From Clarkia xantiana subsp. parviflora (Eukaryota > Streptophyta > Magnoliopsida > Myrtales > Onagraceae), in contig JAPTYO010000012.1 of assembly GCA_036873135.1 (NCBI GenBank), positions 6,890,090 through 6,954,089 of the forward strand: a stretch of DNA of 64,000 bases, in the 5' to 3' direction. The position numbers and the translations under genes were made by a program. The notes under the pieces were generated by a model. The model searched no databases. It was not told the DNA's origin and saw only the letters and a list, made by a program, of their open reading frames with translations. Shown here one piece after another: positions 11,747 to 24,570 of the stretch. The stretch's first letter is position 1. Each line of letters begins with the position of its first letter.

Positions 11747-13310
11747 TCAAGCCCTACGTAATCCAAGAAGTTTTACGTGCTTTTCGAAAATCTCTCTACG
11801 TAATGGCTTAGTCAATGGGTCTACGACCATATTGTCTGTGGACAAATATTCTAAAGAGATTATATTGTCTTCCACAACAGATTTAGGATAATTGTATTTC
11901 ACATCAATGTGTTTGGTCCTACTATAGTACTTTGGATTCTTAACTGCTGCAATGGCTGCCTGACTGTCGGAGTATACCTTCACAGGTTTACTCTTCTTGT
12001 CAGTGCCGATTAATGCAGTAAGAAGTCTTTTCAGCCAGACTGCTCTTGTGCTTTTTTAGAAAGGGAAACGAATTCTGATTCCATAGTGGAAAGCGCGACA
12101 TATGATTGCTTCTTGCTTACCCATGATATGGCAACATCATCAAGGAGGAAAACTCCCCCTGTGGTGGACTTACGATCGTACGGATCGCCACCGTGGTCGG
12201 CGTCACTATAACTAGTCAATTCGATTTGCCTGCCCTTATAGCATTGCACATAGTCGGTAGTACCTTTCAAATATCTTATAATTCGTTTTACAGCCTTTAA
12301 ATGTTGATAGCTAGGATCTGATTGGAATCTTGCTACTAGGCCCACAGCGTAACAGATGTCCGAGTACATAGCATGACGTACATTAGATTTCCTACCATGC
12401 TTAGATACTCTGCATTCTTCATCTATTCACGCTCTTGCTGGTTCTTCGGGCCATCACGCTTTGACAGAGCGCACCCGAACACAACCGGCGTATCCACGGG
12501 TTTGGCATCGAGCATTCTGAATCTTTTCAACAGTTTGTTGATATATAATTCTTGAGACAGACACAATCTCCAGACGGCACGATCTCTGGCAATTTTAATG
12601 CCTAAGATGTACATGGCCTCTCCCATGTCTTTCATCTCAAATGCTGATGCTAACTAGGACTTTTATTTGTTCATTAAACTCACATCGATCACAGCAATGA
12701 GTATGTCATCCACGTATAAGGTTATGATTACATACTTAGACCCGGAGGTCTTGTGTAAACGCAAGGATCCTCGTGAAGGTTCACAAATCCGTTTCTGACG
12801 ATTTCCTCGTGGAATCTGCGATACCATTGCTGAGATGACTGTATAAGACCGTGAATAGACCTTTGGAGTTGCAAACTTTACGTTATTTTCCATGAGTAAT
12901 ACAACCCTCTGGCTGCTCCATATAGATCTCTTCCTCCAGGTTTCCATGGAGGAATGCGGTCTTAACATCAATTTGATGCAGGCTCGTGATCGAGGCTTGC
13001 AACAAGGGCAAGGATGGCCCTGACTGTGGTGTAACGCAAAGTCGGTGAGTTTGTCTCATCAAGGTCCATTACGTGAATTTGGGTATATCCTTTCGCAATC
13101 GTTCGAGTTTTGCACCACTCAACCTTTCCAACAGTAGTGAATTTTAAAAATACACTTTCTAGCTCTGAGGTTAGCAGGTAAATCAACTGAAGACCAAAAC
13201 CGAATTTGTTCTCATTTAGGCAATTTCATCCTCCATTGTTTTCCTCCATTCCTTCGTTTGAGGTCCTTCCATTGCTTGCCGAACCGTCACTGGTTCGTGA
13301 ACGAATGTCT
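11747..13310 (-). pseudogene. Copia reverse transcriptase and RNase H
   Basis: On the minus strand, in order: the RT start (an EPVTVRQAMEGP and EWRKTMEDEI-like block, 13300-13200), a middle block, YVDDILIA (about 12700), the MKDMGEAMYILGIKI block, the YLKGTTDY block, RNase H catalytic contexts (SYSDADHGGD, STMESEF), and the C-terminal DSQAAIAAVKNP and RTKHIDVKYN blocks ending at 11747. Several frameshifts and stops separate these pieces (for example near 12990, 12650, 12400 and 12030). The protein would copy the element's RNA and degrade the template strand; this copy cannot. Confidence 0.9.
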
Positions 13311-16300
13311 CACTTGATAGGATACTTCTTAAAAGAAGTTTGTTGCCTTAGATTAAGTGTAGGCTCGATAATCTCATCTTTATCCTGATCGTTACTCCCA
13401 CTCGGAATAATGCTTCTTTTCGGAGCATTACTCCCACTGGGAACAATGGCGGTGCTAGAACTTTGATCTTACAACTTTCTTAGAATGGCCTCTTGGTCTC
13501 GGGATTTTACCTCCGAGATTTATTCTTTGATCACTAGGACCTGGAACCAAGTTAGTCGTTTCCCTCCCACTAGGAATAATGGGCAGTTGTATTAGCTCAG
13601 CATTATGATTATCAGGTCAGACTTGATTCGCATTAACATTTAGTGATGATTATGTGAGGGGGAGTGAGCCCTCCCACTGGATTTATTATGACGTTTCCAT
13701 CATCATCTACCATGTCATTCACTAATGCATTCACTAATGCTATATCATTCTCCCACTCGAAGTAAGTGGGACCTGAGAATCTCCGTTATCCATTTTAATC
13801 CGATCAGTACTTTAGTTCGTTTTGTTCCGCAAAGCATTGGAAGTCCATCCTCAAATTTCTATAATGTGTCATGTTCGACCACTTTATCATTAATTCAAGC
13901 TATTTTAAACTTGTATCTTTTAATAGTAGACCGTACTCTTAATAAATACTTGTTTAATGCGCAAATTAATGCTACTTTATGATAAGGTTTTACTTGTATC
14001 ATTTGTTAGCTTTTATGATAACGCGTCAACCGATCTTATTAGAACACAGTGTTACATTAATATGAATAAACTTAATTTCATTCCATAGGAACAATTAATG
14101 TTGACTTCTAACATAATGTAATTTTAAACTATGTTTCTCAAAGTATTTAATAATATGATTGCTTAGCCAAATTTTTTGTTAAAGGCTTATAGTGGGAGTG
14201 TCATTTTACTGTCTACTTCCTTTCGTTTGTTAACTCATCCAGAGACTTATCCGCCTCATGGACTATGCATTTGAGCTCTTGCTTAATGCTATAGTTGATG
14301 TACTACTCGATCGTAGTAGCATTAAAGCATACTTCTAACTATAGTAGTTATCAGTGAGTTATTTCCAAAGGATTATAAACGAAAATTCAGCATTCATTCA
14401 TTAAAACACTTCATTATTAAATTTGTACTTCAAAACGATGTGTTTCGTCTCTCGAGGCACACGCACGTACGACGCATAAAACCAGTTTTATCCCGTGGTT
14501 TAAATCGCTTCGTTTCCAAATTTAATTTAATCTGTTTTGAACATGTTTAAGTATTACGTAAATAATCATTTTAAATGAAGTACTAACAAATAAGAATTGC
14601 TAAATCTTTCGATCTAGCTACGCAATCTATGGGTATGTCCAGTTCAGTTGTACCAACTGAGATGACGAAGTATGTGACTCGTTTCGTTTTATTCGTCCAC
14701 TTTTACCTGGTCAAAATTTTGGTCCTAACCTGTAGGTTCGTATTTTTGTTTCGGATCGTTCTCGTTCAACCGAGACGTTAAATTGATTAAGCAAATTGAG
14801 CTTCAAATCGAGCAACAATTACTTTATTCAATAACTCCGAATCTCAAAATAACCAATATTTTAGAAACGAACAACGAATGATAAATTACAATGGTATAGT
14901 TCTTGATCTGAAGTTTGCATATTTGATCCAAGATTCTGGCGCATATAGTCAAGAACTTTGAGTCATGTTGAACATCTCGTCTGAGTAAATTCACGAGTGA
15001 ATCACTTCAAATGATCTGTGTCCGTATAAAACATTTTACAGCTTCATACACATGACCTATGAGGCGTATTTGAGACGCACTTTATCAATGGGGTTTAACC
15101 CGCTGGTTTAACGTATAGGACATATTCGGCCCAGTTCTCTTCTTGCTATGCGGATCATGGTTCACTTCTTTCGAACTCACTATGGTGAGCAGATAAGGTT
15201 TCACTTTCACTGCTGTGGTTACTGTATTTGATTAGGCTCAAGGTTATTGAGTTCTGTCAATATCAGACAACCATATACATCCTTTCCATGTTGACATTTA
15301 ATCCTGAAGATCCGATGAGGGTTTTACGCCGACATCCATGAAAAGAGAGAAGATCATCTCACTCAACCGAAACATTTCTAGCGTTTGCATCCTTGCTTCC
15401 ACTGAGGCGGATGCGAAGAAATACTAAGCTATAACATTGTCTGGTTTCAATTGAAGTCTTCTTCAACCCCTTTTTACCATGGTCGAATGTATCACCATAT
15501 ATGCGTTCAGATCAACAAAGAACCTACTCCAATTCTTGGGGAGACAAATTATCACATTCATTTTCTCATTGTCAAAATCATACAGATTACTATATTCATC
15601 CGTAGTTGTCCCCTCCACTTTTCCGAATCGTAGTGGAGAGTTCAACAAACACTCCAATTTTATTCATCATAATACCATCAAGATTGAGAGTAATATCGAA
15701 TCGCACTAATTGAGCCAACTCTCACATTGATGATTATGCAAATTAGGAAGACAATAACATTTTGACAAAATTGCAAACATCGGATTATCTATTAAGATGG
15801 AACACAACAAATAGTGATCCCTCAGTCATCTAGACTAAACCGACCGCCAGTAAACCAAGGGAAGGGGATCCGTGAAAGAGTTCACACTACCGTCGTGTTC
15901 AATCTAATAGATCAGTCTTTTGAAAACGGTTATTATATTGCAAATTACCGGAACATGAATTTTCAAATAAGCATACCCGATCTTGGCTTTCCCAATGCCC
16001 TTTTGATTTTTTTTTTGAAAAATTATCCGAAAATTTACGCATGCATAATACTATATCATTCCATAAATATCGAACAAAACCAAACAACATGCTTACGCGT
16101 CATGCGTCTAATGTTCCTACCATACATAAGTCTACATAAAGTAAATTATCACATGCTTTCAGTCATGAACATTCTAGCATACGTTTCAAAACATGCAACT
16201 TCCGCACACTTCATGCATAATCGGCGACTAGAATTTTCGGTTTTGAAAACGCTTTGAAAATATTAGGGGCTGTTTTGCAATTCATGCTTATAGTCAATCA

Positions 16301-16364
16301 TGCGAAATTTCTAGACATGTATTCTAGGCACTTTCATTCAGCATAGCATGTCTATCCTATTGCG
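13311..16364 (-). other. Decayed internal region of Copia element A
   Basis: 13311-13700 looks like the low-complexity linker between integrase and RT (repeated CACTGGGAACAATG-like segments). Beyond that I recognise no integrase (no HHCC or DDE pattern), protease or gag. The sequence ends at the insertion point of element B. Confidence 0.45.
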
Positions 16365-16369
16365 CAAAC

Positions 16370-17038
16370 TGTTAGATATCTGTCCAATTCGGGTTCGTAT
16401 TTACATTTCGGGCCTCGTAAAATACCCCAAAACCCGTTAAAAAAACCCTTTCGCGGACACCCAAGTCTAAAACGGTCTGGAATACGCGCAATTCCCGGAC
16501 CGAAGGACTTCCGGATTGCCAAAGGCAACGCAGACGGTCCGGATTGCTTTTAGCAATCCGGATAGGTCCGGATTACCGTTTTTCTTCGTACGCTCACCTC
16601 GATTAATTTACCAAGTGCGGGAAGTCGGTGCATGCATAGTCCGCCTTGATGACGGTATACGTCTTCCTTCATACCGACATCAAGTAGTTCAAAACTGGGC
16701 ATGATCCTTAGGTTCCCTATAAATAGGGGCCTAGGTCTCCCATTCTAGACAACTCCCTCATTTTTGGACTTGGAATGCTCTGACTTCTCTCTAAGTCTTT
16801 CTCTCTCTAGAAGTTCTAACTTGAGCGTCGAAGTGGGCCCAACCAGCATTCCCCCCTCCCACGCTGGTTACTGCCCCTCGTGCAGGACCCGAAGGTCAAG
16901 AGTTCGAGGTCGAGGATTGGAAGATTAGCTCGGTGATTGTGTTTAAAGGATCACGGCGTTCCCGTCCTTATACACACATCTCGAGCCCGTTCGTGAAAAG
17001 AGAAGCCCGAAGCTGCCCAGGTGGAAGCTGACGTAACA
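16370..17038 (+). repeat. 5' LTR of element B
   Basis: It runs from TGTTAGATATCTG to GCTGACGTAACA and is closely similar to 35485-36150. A TATA box (TATAAATA, 16718-16725) places the transcript start about 25-30 bases downstream. Repeated GGTCCGGATTGC-like segments lie in U3 near 16500-16580. Confidence 0.93.
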
Positions 17039-17053
17039 TTTGGCGCCGTCTGA
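17039..17053 (+). promoter_or_regulatory. Primer binding site of element B
   Basis: TTTGGCGCCGTCTG follows the LTR end directly. The core TTGGCGCCGTCTG is identical to the primer sites of C and D. Confidence 0.85.
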
Positions 17054-17085
17054 AGTGATTCGAACAAAAAGCTCTGCTGCAAGCC

Positions 17086-18053
17086 ATGATAGGAAGACGA
17101 CCAAAGAAGGCGGGTGCAAGCAAGCCGAAGCCAACCAAAAGCCAACCAGGACGTTCTCGCATGCCAAATACAAAATCCATCGCTTCAACCATACCATCCA
17201 AAAATGTGCACGTGATCCACGGAGGCTTTGGAGCCGGAGGAGAAACATCGTATGAACGAGAAAGCGCACATGCCAGGATGCTGATATAAGGGATACTGTC
17301 ATGATAGATGCTGACGAAGAGGATGAACGCACGAAAGATGTCATTGGCTTTTCGTCAAAAGACAAAATCCACATTGTGCATCCGCACACCGACGCGTTGG
17401 TTATAACTGTGACAATTGATGGCATGGACGTTAAGCACATTATGGTAGATGGTGGAAGTTCGCCCAACATCATTACAAAGGCTATCATTTTAGCCCTGGG
17501 AAGAAAAAGGCTCGTCAAAAGGATGGACTCACCCTTGGTGGGATTCATGGGAGATGTAAGCTACCCGTTAGGATTCATAACTTTGCCAGTCATCATGGGA
17601 GAGGGAAAGCAACAGCTCTAAATAGACGTACCATTCGTGATCGTAGAAAAGCTTGACGCATATAATGGAATCTTGGGATACACCACCATGAACAATGGGG
17701 AATTATAGCGTCAACAACACACCAGAAAGTCAAGTTTCTAACAAAGCAGGAGTTGGTGAAGTAAAGGGAGATCAACAGCTGTCAAAAGATTGCTACAAGG
17801 TTGCACTTCAACATGGTGCAAAACAAATAATGGTGGAATTCCCTTAATTGATGAAGACCCGAGGATTGATCATGCGCGTCCTGCTCCTGTTGAAGCATTG
17901 CAAGAAGTCAAGATTGATGAGCCAGAAAGGATGGTTCGAGTGGGGGCATCACTGTCAAAAGATGAAGTGATAGAAATCAAGGCACTTCTAGAAGAATATA
18001 AGGAGCTGTTCGCATGGTCACCAAGCGATATGCCAGGAATAACACAAACATAA
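17086..18053 (+). pseudogene. Gag-protease linker and aspartic protease of element B
   Basis: Only the last part of gag remains, the segment VHVIHGGFGAGGETSYERE that normally precedes protease; the capsid and zinc knuckle are absent. The protease follows, with HIMVDGGSSPNII containing the catalytic DGG, then SPLVGFMGDVSYPLG. A TAA interrupts it at about 17619-17621, and further frame changes follow toward the RT leader block PERMVRVGASLSKDE. A frameshift near 18040 separates FAWSPSDMPGI from the RT frame. Gag loss is a real structural feature of this copy: the primer site sits only about 170 bases before the linker. Confidence 0.85.
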
Positions 18054-19948
18054 TCTCCCACAAGCTCAACATCAAACCAGGATCCAGATCTATAACACAA
18101 AAGCTACGTCCATTGGGGGGAGACAAAAAGCTCGCAATACGAGAAGAAGTGGGCAAGTTACTGAACACGGGTTTTTTTGAAGAGTCGCAATATCAAACAT
18201 GGGTTGCGAATCCAGTTTTGGTACCCAAACCTAACGGCAAGATGAGAATGTGCATCGATTACAGAGACCTCAACAATGCATGTCCAAAGGATTCATATCC
18301 GCTGCCAAGGATCGACCAACTAGTAGATGCCACCACAGGACACGAGCTAATGTCAGTAATGGATGCGTATTCAGGATACAACCAAATTCCAATGGCGGAA
18401 CAAGACGCACCTCACACTGCGTTCTATGCAGACAGAGAGATCTACAATTACATGGTCATGCCATTCGGACTAATTAACGTCGGAGCAACATACCAACAAA
18501 TGGTCAACACAATCTTCGGAGATATGATCGGGAAAGTCATGGAAGCATACGTAGATGACATGGTCGTGAAGTCGACAAAAAGGCGTAACCATGCTGATGA
18601 CCTCCGCCAGGTGTTTAAAAGAATGCGAGAATTCCAAGTCAGATTAAATCCAACAAAGTGTGCCTTTGGCGTGCAATCAGGAAAAGTTCTTGGCTTCATG
18701 GTCAGCGAAAGAGGGATCGAAGCAAACCCGGAAAAAGTAAAGGCGATAGAAGAAATGGAGTCTCCCAAGAAGCACAAAGAAGTCCAACAACTTAATGGAC
18801 GTTTAGCAGATCTTAACAGGTTCCTCGCAAGAATAGGCGATAAAGCCCTTCCATTCTTCCAAGTACTTCGTGCAAACAACAAGTTCGAGTGGACACCAGT
18901 ATGTGAAGAAGCATTCCAACAATTGAAGCAGCATTTGCGAGCGCTCCCAGCGTTAGCAAAACCAATCCAAGGCGAACCGCTCTACCTGTACATATCCGTA
19001 AGCAACACTGCGGTCAACTCAGTACTCGTCAAGCAAAAAGGGACTACACAGCTTCCAGTGTATTACGTGAGCAAGATCCTGGCAAAGTACGAAGTGAATT
19101 ATATGCCAATCGAGAAGTACCTGTATGCTCTCATAGTTGCGGCAAGGAAATTGAGGCCATACTTCCATGCACACGAGATAACAGTCCTAACGGACCAACC
19201 CTTGAAGCACATCCTGTCAAAGCTAAACATGTCAGGAAAATTAACAAAGTGGTCAATCGAGTTAAGTGAATTCCGCATTCACTTTGCACCACGAACAGCA
19301 ATCAAGGGACAAGCATTGGCAGACTTTATCGCGGAATTCACAGGAATAACCCCGGAAACTGACATTCAAGATGGGGCACAACAAAATGAAGAACACACTG
19401 AGGTGTGGCAAATGTACACTGATGGTTCCTCAAACGTGGAAGGATCGGGAGCTGGATTCCTCATAATTCCTCCTGATGGGTCGGAACCGTTTAAGTATGC
19501 TCTAAGCCTAACATTCAGAGCAACGAATAACGAGGCAGAATATGAAGCCTTGATAACAGGCTTAAGGATTGCAAAAGGCCTCGGAATCAAACACTTAAGA
19601 GTCAAGTGCGACTCACAGCTAGTTGTAAATCAAGTCAAAGGCGAGTACGTGGCTAAGTCAGAGAACATGAAGAAATACTTGGGACAAGCAAAAGAGTTCA
19701 TTGCAAGCTTTCAAACTTTCATCATAACGTCCGTCCCAAGGGAAGAAAATCAAGAGGCAGATGCGTTAAGCAAGTTTGCACAAGGGAGGGAACAAGGCCA
19801 AGAAACACACTTCGTCGAAAACAGTATCATGTCCGTAATCGACAAATTAGAGGTGTTAAATATCAACACAGAGCCGACCTGGATGACTCCAATTCTGGCA
19901 TACCTCACGGATAACGTCCTACCAGAAGAAAGACTTAAAGAGCAATAA
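18014..19948 (+). CDS. Reverse transcriptase, RNase H and archaeal-type RNase H of element B
   Basis: A 644-codon uninterrupted frame in the middle of a polyprotein; its first Met is not a natural start. RT occupies roughly residues 50-290, with the Tat-type block NNACPKDSYPLPRIDQLVD, and catalytic YVDD at about 179-182. The first RNase H or tether region spans about 290-450 (EKYLYALIVAARKLRPYF, GQALADF). A second RNase H at about 462-600 has the acidic contexts YTDGSS (Asp about 470), NNEAEYEAL, KCDSQLV and NQEADAL, all four present. This double RNase H is the hallmark of the Tat/Ogre lineage. The frame ends with a stop before integrase. Of all coding sequence in the window this looks the most intact. 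Confidence 0.92.
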   Translation: MVTKRYARNNTNIISHKLNIKPGSRSITQKLRPLGGDKKLAIREEVGKLLNTGFFEESQYQTWVANPVLVPKPNGKMRMCIDYRDLNNACPKDSYPLPRIDQLVDATTGHELMSVMDAYSGYNQIPMAEQDAPHTAFYADREIYNYMVMPFGLINVGATYQQMVNTIFGDMIGKVMEAYVDDMVVKSTKRRNHADDLRQVFKRMREFQVRLNPTKCAFGVQSGKVLGFMVSERGIEANPEKVKAIEEMESPKKHKEVQQLNGRLADLNRFLARIGDKALPFFQVLRANNKFEWTPVCEEAFQQLKQHLRALPALAKPIQGEPLYLYISVSNTAVNSVLVKQKGTTQLPVYYVSKILAKYEVNYMPIEKYLYALIVAARKLRPYFHAHEITVLTDQPLKHILSKLNMSGKLTKWSIELSEFRIHFAPRTAIKGQALADFIAEFTGITPETDIQDGAQQNEEHTEVWQMYTDGSSNVEGSGAGFLIIPPDGSEPFKYALSLTFRATNNEAEYEALITGLRIAKGLGIKHLRVKCDSQLVVNQVKGEYVAKSENMKKYLGQAKEFIASFQTFIITSVPREENQEADALSKFAQGREQGQETHFVENSIMSVIDKLEVLNINTEPTWMTPILAYLTDNVLPEERLKEQ

Positions 19949-21175
19949 ATCAAAAGAATCTCTGTCAACTATACATTGATTAAAGGCCAGCTGTACAAGA
20001 AAGGATTCTCGACGCCATACCTAAAGTGCTTAACTTTCCCAGATGGTATGACAGTGTTAAAGGACTTGCACGAAGGCCAAGCAGCTTGTCACGAGGGGGC
20101 AAGATCCTTAATCCGAAAAGCGCTTGGTCTAGGATATTATTGGCCAACAATGAGAAGCCAAGCAACAAACATGGTCACGGAATGCGAATCCTGTCAACTA
20201 TATTCAAGGAACATAACGGCTCCCGCAACGGAGCTGTGTCCAATTGCAAGTTCCTGGCCTTTCGCACAATGGGGAATTGACTTGGTAGGACCACTTCCAC
20301 AATCCAAGGGGCAAACATAGTACATTGTAGTAGCTATCGACTACTTCTCCAAGTGGATTGAAGCTAAGGCATTAGCACGTACGACGGATGCACAAATAAT
20401 GGATTTCATACGAAACCACATCATTGCACGATATGTTGTACCAAGGGTACTCATCAGTGACAATCTTTCTGACTTGTTCCTACGGAACCAAGGTCGAAAA
20501 GATTGAGAAAAAATAGTCATTCACAACGGGCCACAATTCAGAAGTTCAAGATTGCAAGCGTTCTGTGAAAGACTCAACATAGATCACCGTTTCGCATCAG
20601 TGCGTCATGCTCAAACCAATGGACAAGTTGAATCCGCCAACATGATCGTCCTGGATGGTCTTAAGAAGAGAGTTCATGCTTTGAAAGGAGGATGGGCAGA
20701 AGAACTTAGCAGTGTCCTATGGGCTGTGCGTACAACCCTGAAGGATTCAACAGGCGAAACACCGTTTAGCCTGGTATACGGAACAGAAGCCGTAGCTCCA
20801 ATCGAAATCGCCGTCTCATCATACCGCACAACTCACTTCGACCCCCAAACCAACGATGCGGAGATGCGTTTAGACCTGGACTTGGCAGACGAAAGAAGGC
20901 GAAACTTGGAGCTAACCCAAGCACGTATGCGCTTAATAACTGCAAGACACTACAACAGAAAAGTGAAAGAAAGACAATTCCATGTAGGCGAGATGGTGTG
21001 GAGAAGGAATGAATTCTCACACTTGGATCAAATCAACAAGTTATCTCCAAAGTGGGAAGGCCCATACAAGATTGTCTCAGTTCTTTATGTTAGCGCGTAC
21101 CGCCTCCAAGACACCGAGGGCAACATCCTTCCAAACACATTCAACGGGGGGCACTTGAAGAAATTCCACGGTTGA
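19949..21175 (+). pseudogene. Integrase of element B
   Basis: The zinc-binding part is visible (DLHEGQAACHEGARSL and CESCQ giving His-His-Cys-Cys). The catalytic core shows GIDLVGPLP with the first Asp, a stop at about 20318-20320, AIDYFSKWIEAKAL, then the second Asp context ISDN, which is interrupted by a 63-bp insertion at 20464-20526. The Glu context QTNGQVESAN and the C-terminal part ending in NGGHLKKFHG are intact from about 20552. No chromodomain is seen, as expected for Tat. The stop and insertion mean this copy cannot make active integrase without change. Confidence 0.9.
20464..20526. other. 63-bp insertion in the integrase catalytic motif
   Basis: The expected codons for ISDNGPQF are split between GACAA and CGGGCC. 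The inserted piece is flanked by the tetranucleotide ACAA on both sides (20460-20463, 20523-20526). It contains in-frame stops. Origin unknown. Confidence 0.75.
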
Positions 21176-22410
21176 AGGAAGAACATTATATCACAAAGGA
21201 GCTATTGTATCAAGCTCTTTTGTCTTAAACTCTTATATAAAAAGGAGGGAGATTTATTAACTCCAAGTTTGTTTACAATCATGTAATCACATCAATCATT
21301 TAATAAAGTCAATCTACTCTCGTAGGTACCTTCCCACATTATGCACTATACTCTGGATTAACATCAAGTAGAAAACAACGTGCATACTACTCATAATCAT
21401 CACGCCATGCAACTTATAATAGGCGACATCAACAAGTGCATCTTCAACAAATTCAAAAGCAACATCATGCAATATTCTAAAAGTGACATGGTGCAATATC
21501 CTTCTCAAAAGGACAATACCCATGTTCACATCTATCAAAAGTAACATGTTGCGACATCCTTTCCAAGAGGGCAAACCTCATGTTTACTTCTAAAAAATGA
21601 CATGTTGTGAAATCCTTCGGGCAAATCCTCATGTTCATAGTCATTACCTATATAGAAACAGGACGCGGCAAATGCAATGATGAGACTGATCACCTACCGT
21701 GGCGGAAGTCCTATTGTTAGACGACAACCCCACACACTAAAAGTATGCATACTCTCTTAAGAGTTCATACACCATGAAGACTTAGGCCCGAAAATGGATA
21801 GCTTCGTGTTATACGCTTTTTTAAGCAAACCTTGAACAAAACTCATCAAACTTACAAGTCGAGTCTTGTATAACGTTATTTTGCTCTTTAGCATTTAACG
21901 CAAAAACAACAAGACAAGCAAGAAGTATCTTGCAACAACGTCGCCTTGGAGTGGAACTAAGAGACGGTATAAACTTAAGTCTTGCTACGTCAAGACGACA
22001 CTGCTACATGTCAAAGGCCAAGTGCCAAGTACATAACATCCTGCAATGCGCAAGTCGCAACATCGTATGTTCTATCTATCACAACAAGGAGTTCAATCCT
22101 ATCATGCAAGTCCAATACATACGGACAACGAAGATAACGCAAGGTATGAAATATTACTAACAAAGTTATCATATGATTATTATTATTGAAAAACAGGTCC
22201 AAATGACGAAGTACCATACAAGCAAACATACCATCACCTCCAAGGCACTAAGACAACATATTCAGGAAATCAACACCAATGACAAACATCAACTCAAAGA
22301 TACATGAGAAGTTCCACAATCCCCAGTAAGCTGTGGAACAACATCCATAAGTTCGGGAGGAGTAGCAAGGACATCAGCACCTCCTCCATCTTCAATCATA
22401 TCATAGGCAG
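21176..22410 (+). other. 3' untranslated region of element B, first part
   Basis: No coding frame is recognised. There are loose repeats built on AAGTAACATG/AAAGTGACATGGTGC (about 21400-21620). The segment leads into the opposite-strand gene. Confidence 0.5.
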
Positions 22411-23967
22411 TTACATCAAGCCCCAAAGTGTGCAATGCCTTAAGGTAATTAACGACATAGTCAGAGCAAGGCCCAAGCTTGTTAAAAGGAAAATGGGGGC
22501 AAGCGCGTTGACACGACGAAAGTAATCCTCGGCACGCTTTCCCATCATGGTATCAGTTATCTTCTTAGCTGCAAGGCTAAAAGCGGGAGTACTCAAATAC
22601 TGGGAAAAACCCGCTTCAATTCCAAGCGCATAATGTTCCTCACGTGCGACAATCAAGGTAGCTTCTCGAGATGTGATGTCATCAGAAATCTCTTTCTCAA
22701 GCGCAATCATCTCAGCTTCAAGATCAGAAATTCGAGTCTCCTGCACCTGATACTTGGTCTCAGAATCAACTATCTCCAAGCCAAGTGCACACACCTTCTC
22801 CTTAGAACGAGCGAGTTCAAGACTAACGGTGTTACATTTGTTGACAGCAGTTCTTCTAGCACTAACAAGCTCCACAACATACGACGACATATTAACCATC
22901 TGAGACACAGCCTGAAAATCATACAAGAGCACAAGGCCATAAATATTACACAACAAAGGCATACAGCACGAAAGTTATCAAGGAATAGAACTTGTTAACT
23001 TACAGGAGCAAAGTTGGCCAAAGCATGTTCAACACACTCTTCGGCTTCTTCATCAGTCCTCGGACAAGCACGTCGATCACCTGGGGGCACACTCCTATGC
23101 AGCACACGAACGCCAACCTCCGGCACATTAAGTTTCACCTCCTTAGGAAAGCGAAGACCACCCCTACCAAGAGGTTTCCAAGCATCACCAGATATATCAC
23201 CTTCCAAGGGACGAAGAAGATGATCACGCTTCAAATCTGGGATAACGGCAAGGAAAAGATAAAGAATAAAAACTAAGTGTGTAAAATCAGAGTACAATGA
23301 GAAATGCGAGGTACATCTCATACCAACAGACAAGGAGCGATCCTCTGCGAGTCGATCTCTCGACTGGGGGGCAGAAGATACCATTGTGCATTTAGTGACT
23401 TCCTTTCCTTTATCAAGAGTGAAAGGAGGAAAGGCAGCATTCTTCCTTACACGCTTAGGATCACTCGAGACATGCGACACCACCTCGGATCGCTTGACAG
23501 GAAGTTGATAATCATCCATGGAAACATCAAGAGCAGGGGAACGTGCTGGATAATCAAAAAAGACAAAGTAAATGATGAGTTAAAGAAATAAAAAAGAAAA
23601 GTTACAGGGAAAAACATCTTACCCATGAGCCCTTTTCCGCGACTATATCCAGAAGTCACGGGGGCAGCAATAACAAGTGGTGAAGCGAACGTCTCGGATG
23701 GAGGAGTGTGGCGAATAGACTCTGCGTGCAAGGAAGAGTTCTTACCAATAAACCAGTCTACAAGGATGATATAAACAAAGGGTACGAGGACTGTTAGGTT
23801 ATAAAGTCTAGGTCAACGGGTCGTCAATCTAGAATTTATCTCCCACTAATGAAATGTCGGGTTCAGTGTTCCTAGGACTAGTCGTTCTGATCCATGCCCT
23901 TATACTCCCTTGGGGTAGTCGTTCTGATCCATGCCCTTATACTCCCTTGGGGTAGTCGTTCTGATAT

Positions 23968-24235
23968 ATGTCCTTCTCTTCTCTCCTTCTGACCTCCTTT
24001 CCTTCTCTCCTTCTGACCTCCTTTCCTTCTCTCCTTCTGACCTCCTTTCCTTCTCTCCTTCTGACCTCCTTTCCTTCTCTCCTTCTGACCTCCTTTCCTT
24101 CTCTCCTTCTGACCTCCTTTCCTTCTCTCCTTCTGACCTCCTTTCCTTCTCTCCTTCTGACCTCCTTTCCTTCTCTCCTTCTGACTTCCTTCCCTTCTCT
24201 CCTTCTGACCTCCTTTCCTTCTTCCCTTGGTTCCT
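23968..24235. repeat. 24-bp tandem array in the transcribed part of LTR C
   Basis: About ten head-to-tail copies of CCTTCTCTCCTTCTGACCTC plus four bases, with the last copies slightly changed. The unit length is a multiple of three and free of stops in several frames. On the element strand one frame starting in the leader (24282 down to 23878) would give a 134-residue Arg/Lys/Glu/Gly-rich repeat protein. The same array is at 32100-32367. Confidence 0.95.
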
Positions 24236-24570
24236 TCTCTTCTTCTCTCCCTTTGCCCTGCAAAAGGGGCAGTACCAGACACGGAGGGGGTGGTGCCTGG
24301 TGAACCCTCTCCGATGCCTAAGTCAGAACTATATTTCTAGAGAGATAAAGCTAGAGAGATGTCAGAGCTAAAATGTCTAATTAGCCAAGATGATCAAATG
24401 AGTTGTGAAGGTGGGGTATTTATAGGCAACGGTGTCATTAAGGTGACTTAATGACATCGTTAGCCTTTAAACACAATTAATTAACCTTTAAGCATATAAT
24501 TAAGACCTTAGGATTCGGAGGAGGTAGGCGGAGTGGACCGAGCATGGGTGTCCGAAGGTGGTGTCGGGGC

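Noticed and set aside
17301..21175. Autonomous intact gypsy element B
   Set aside because: Gag is missing, protease and integrase have stops, there is a frameshift near 18040, and an insertion disrupts the integrase catalytic motif.
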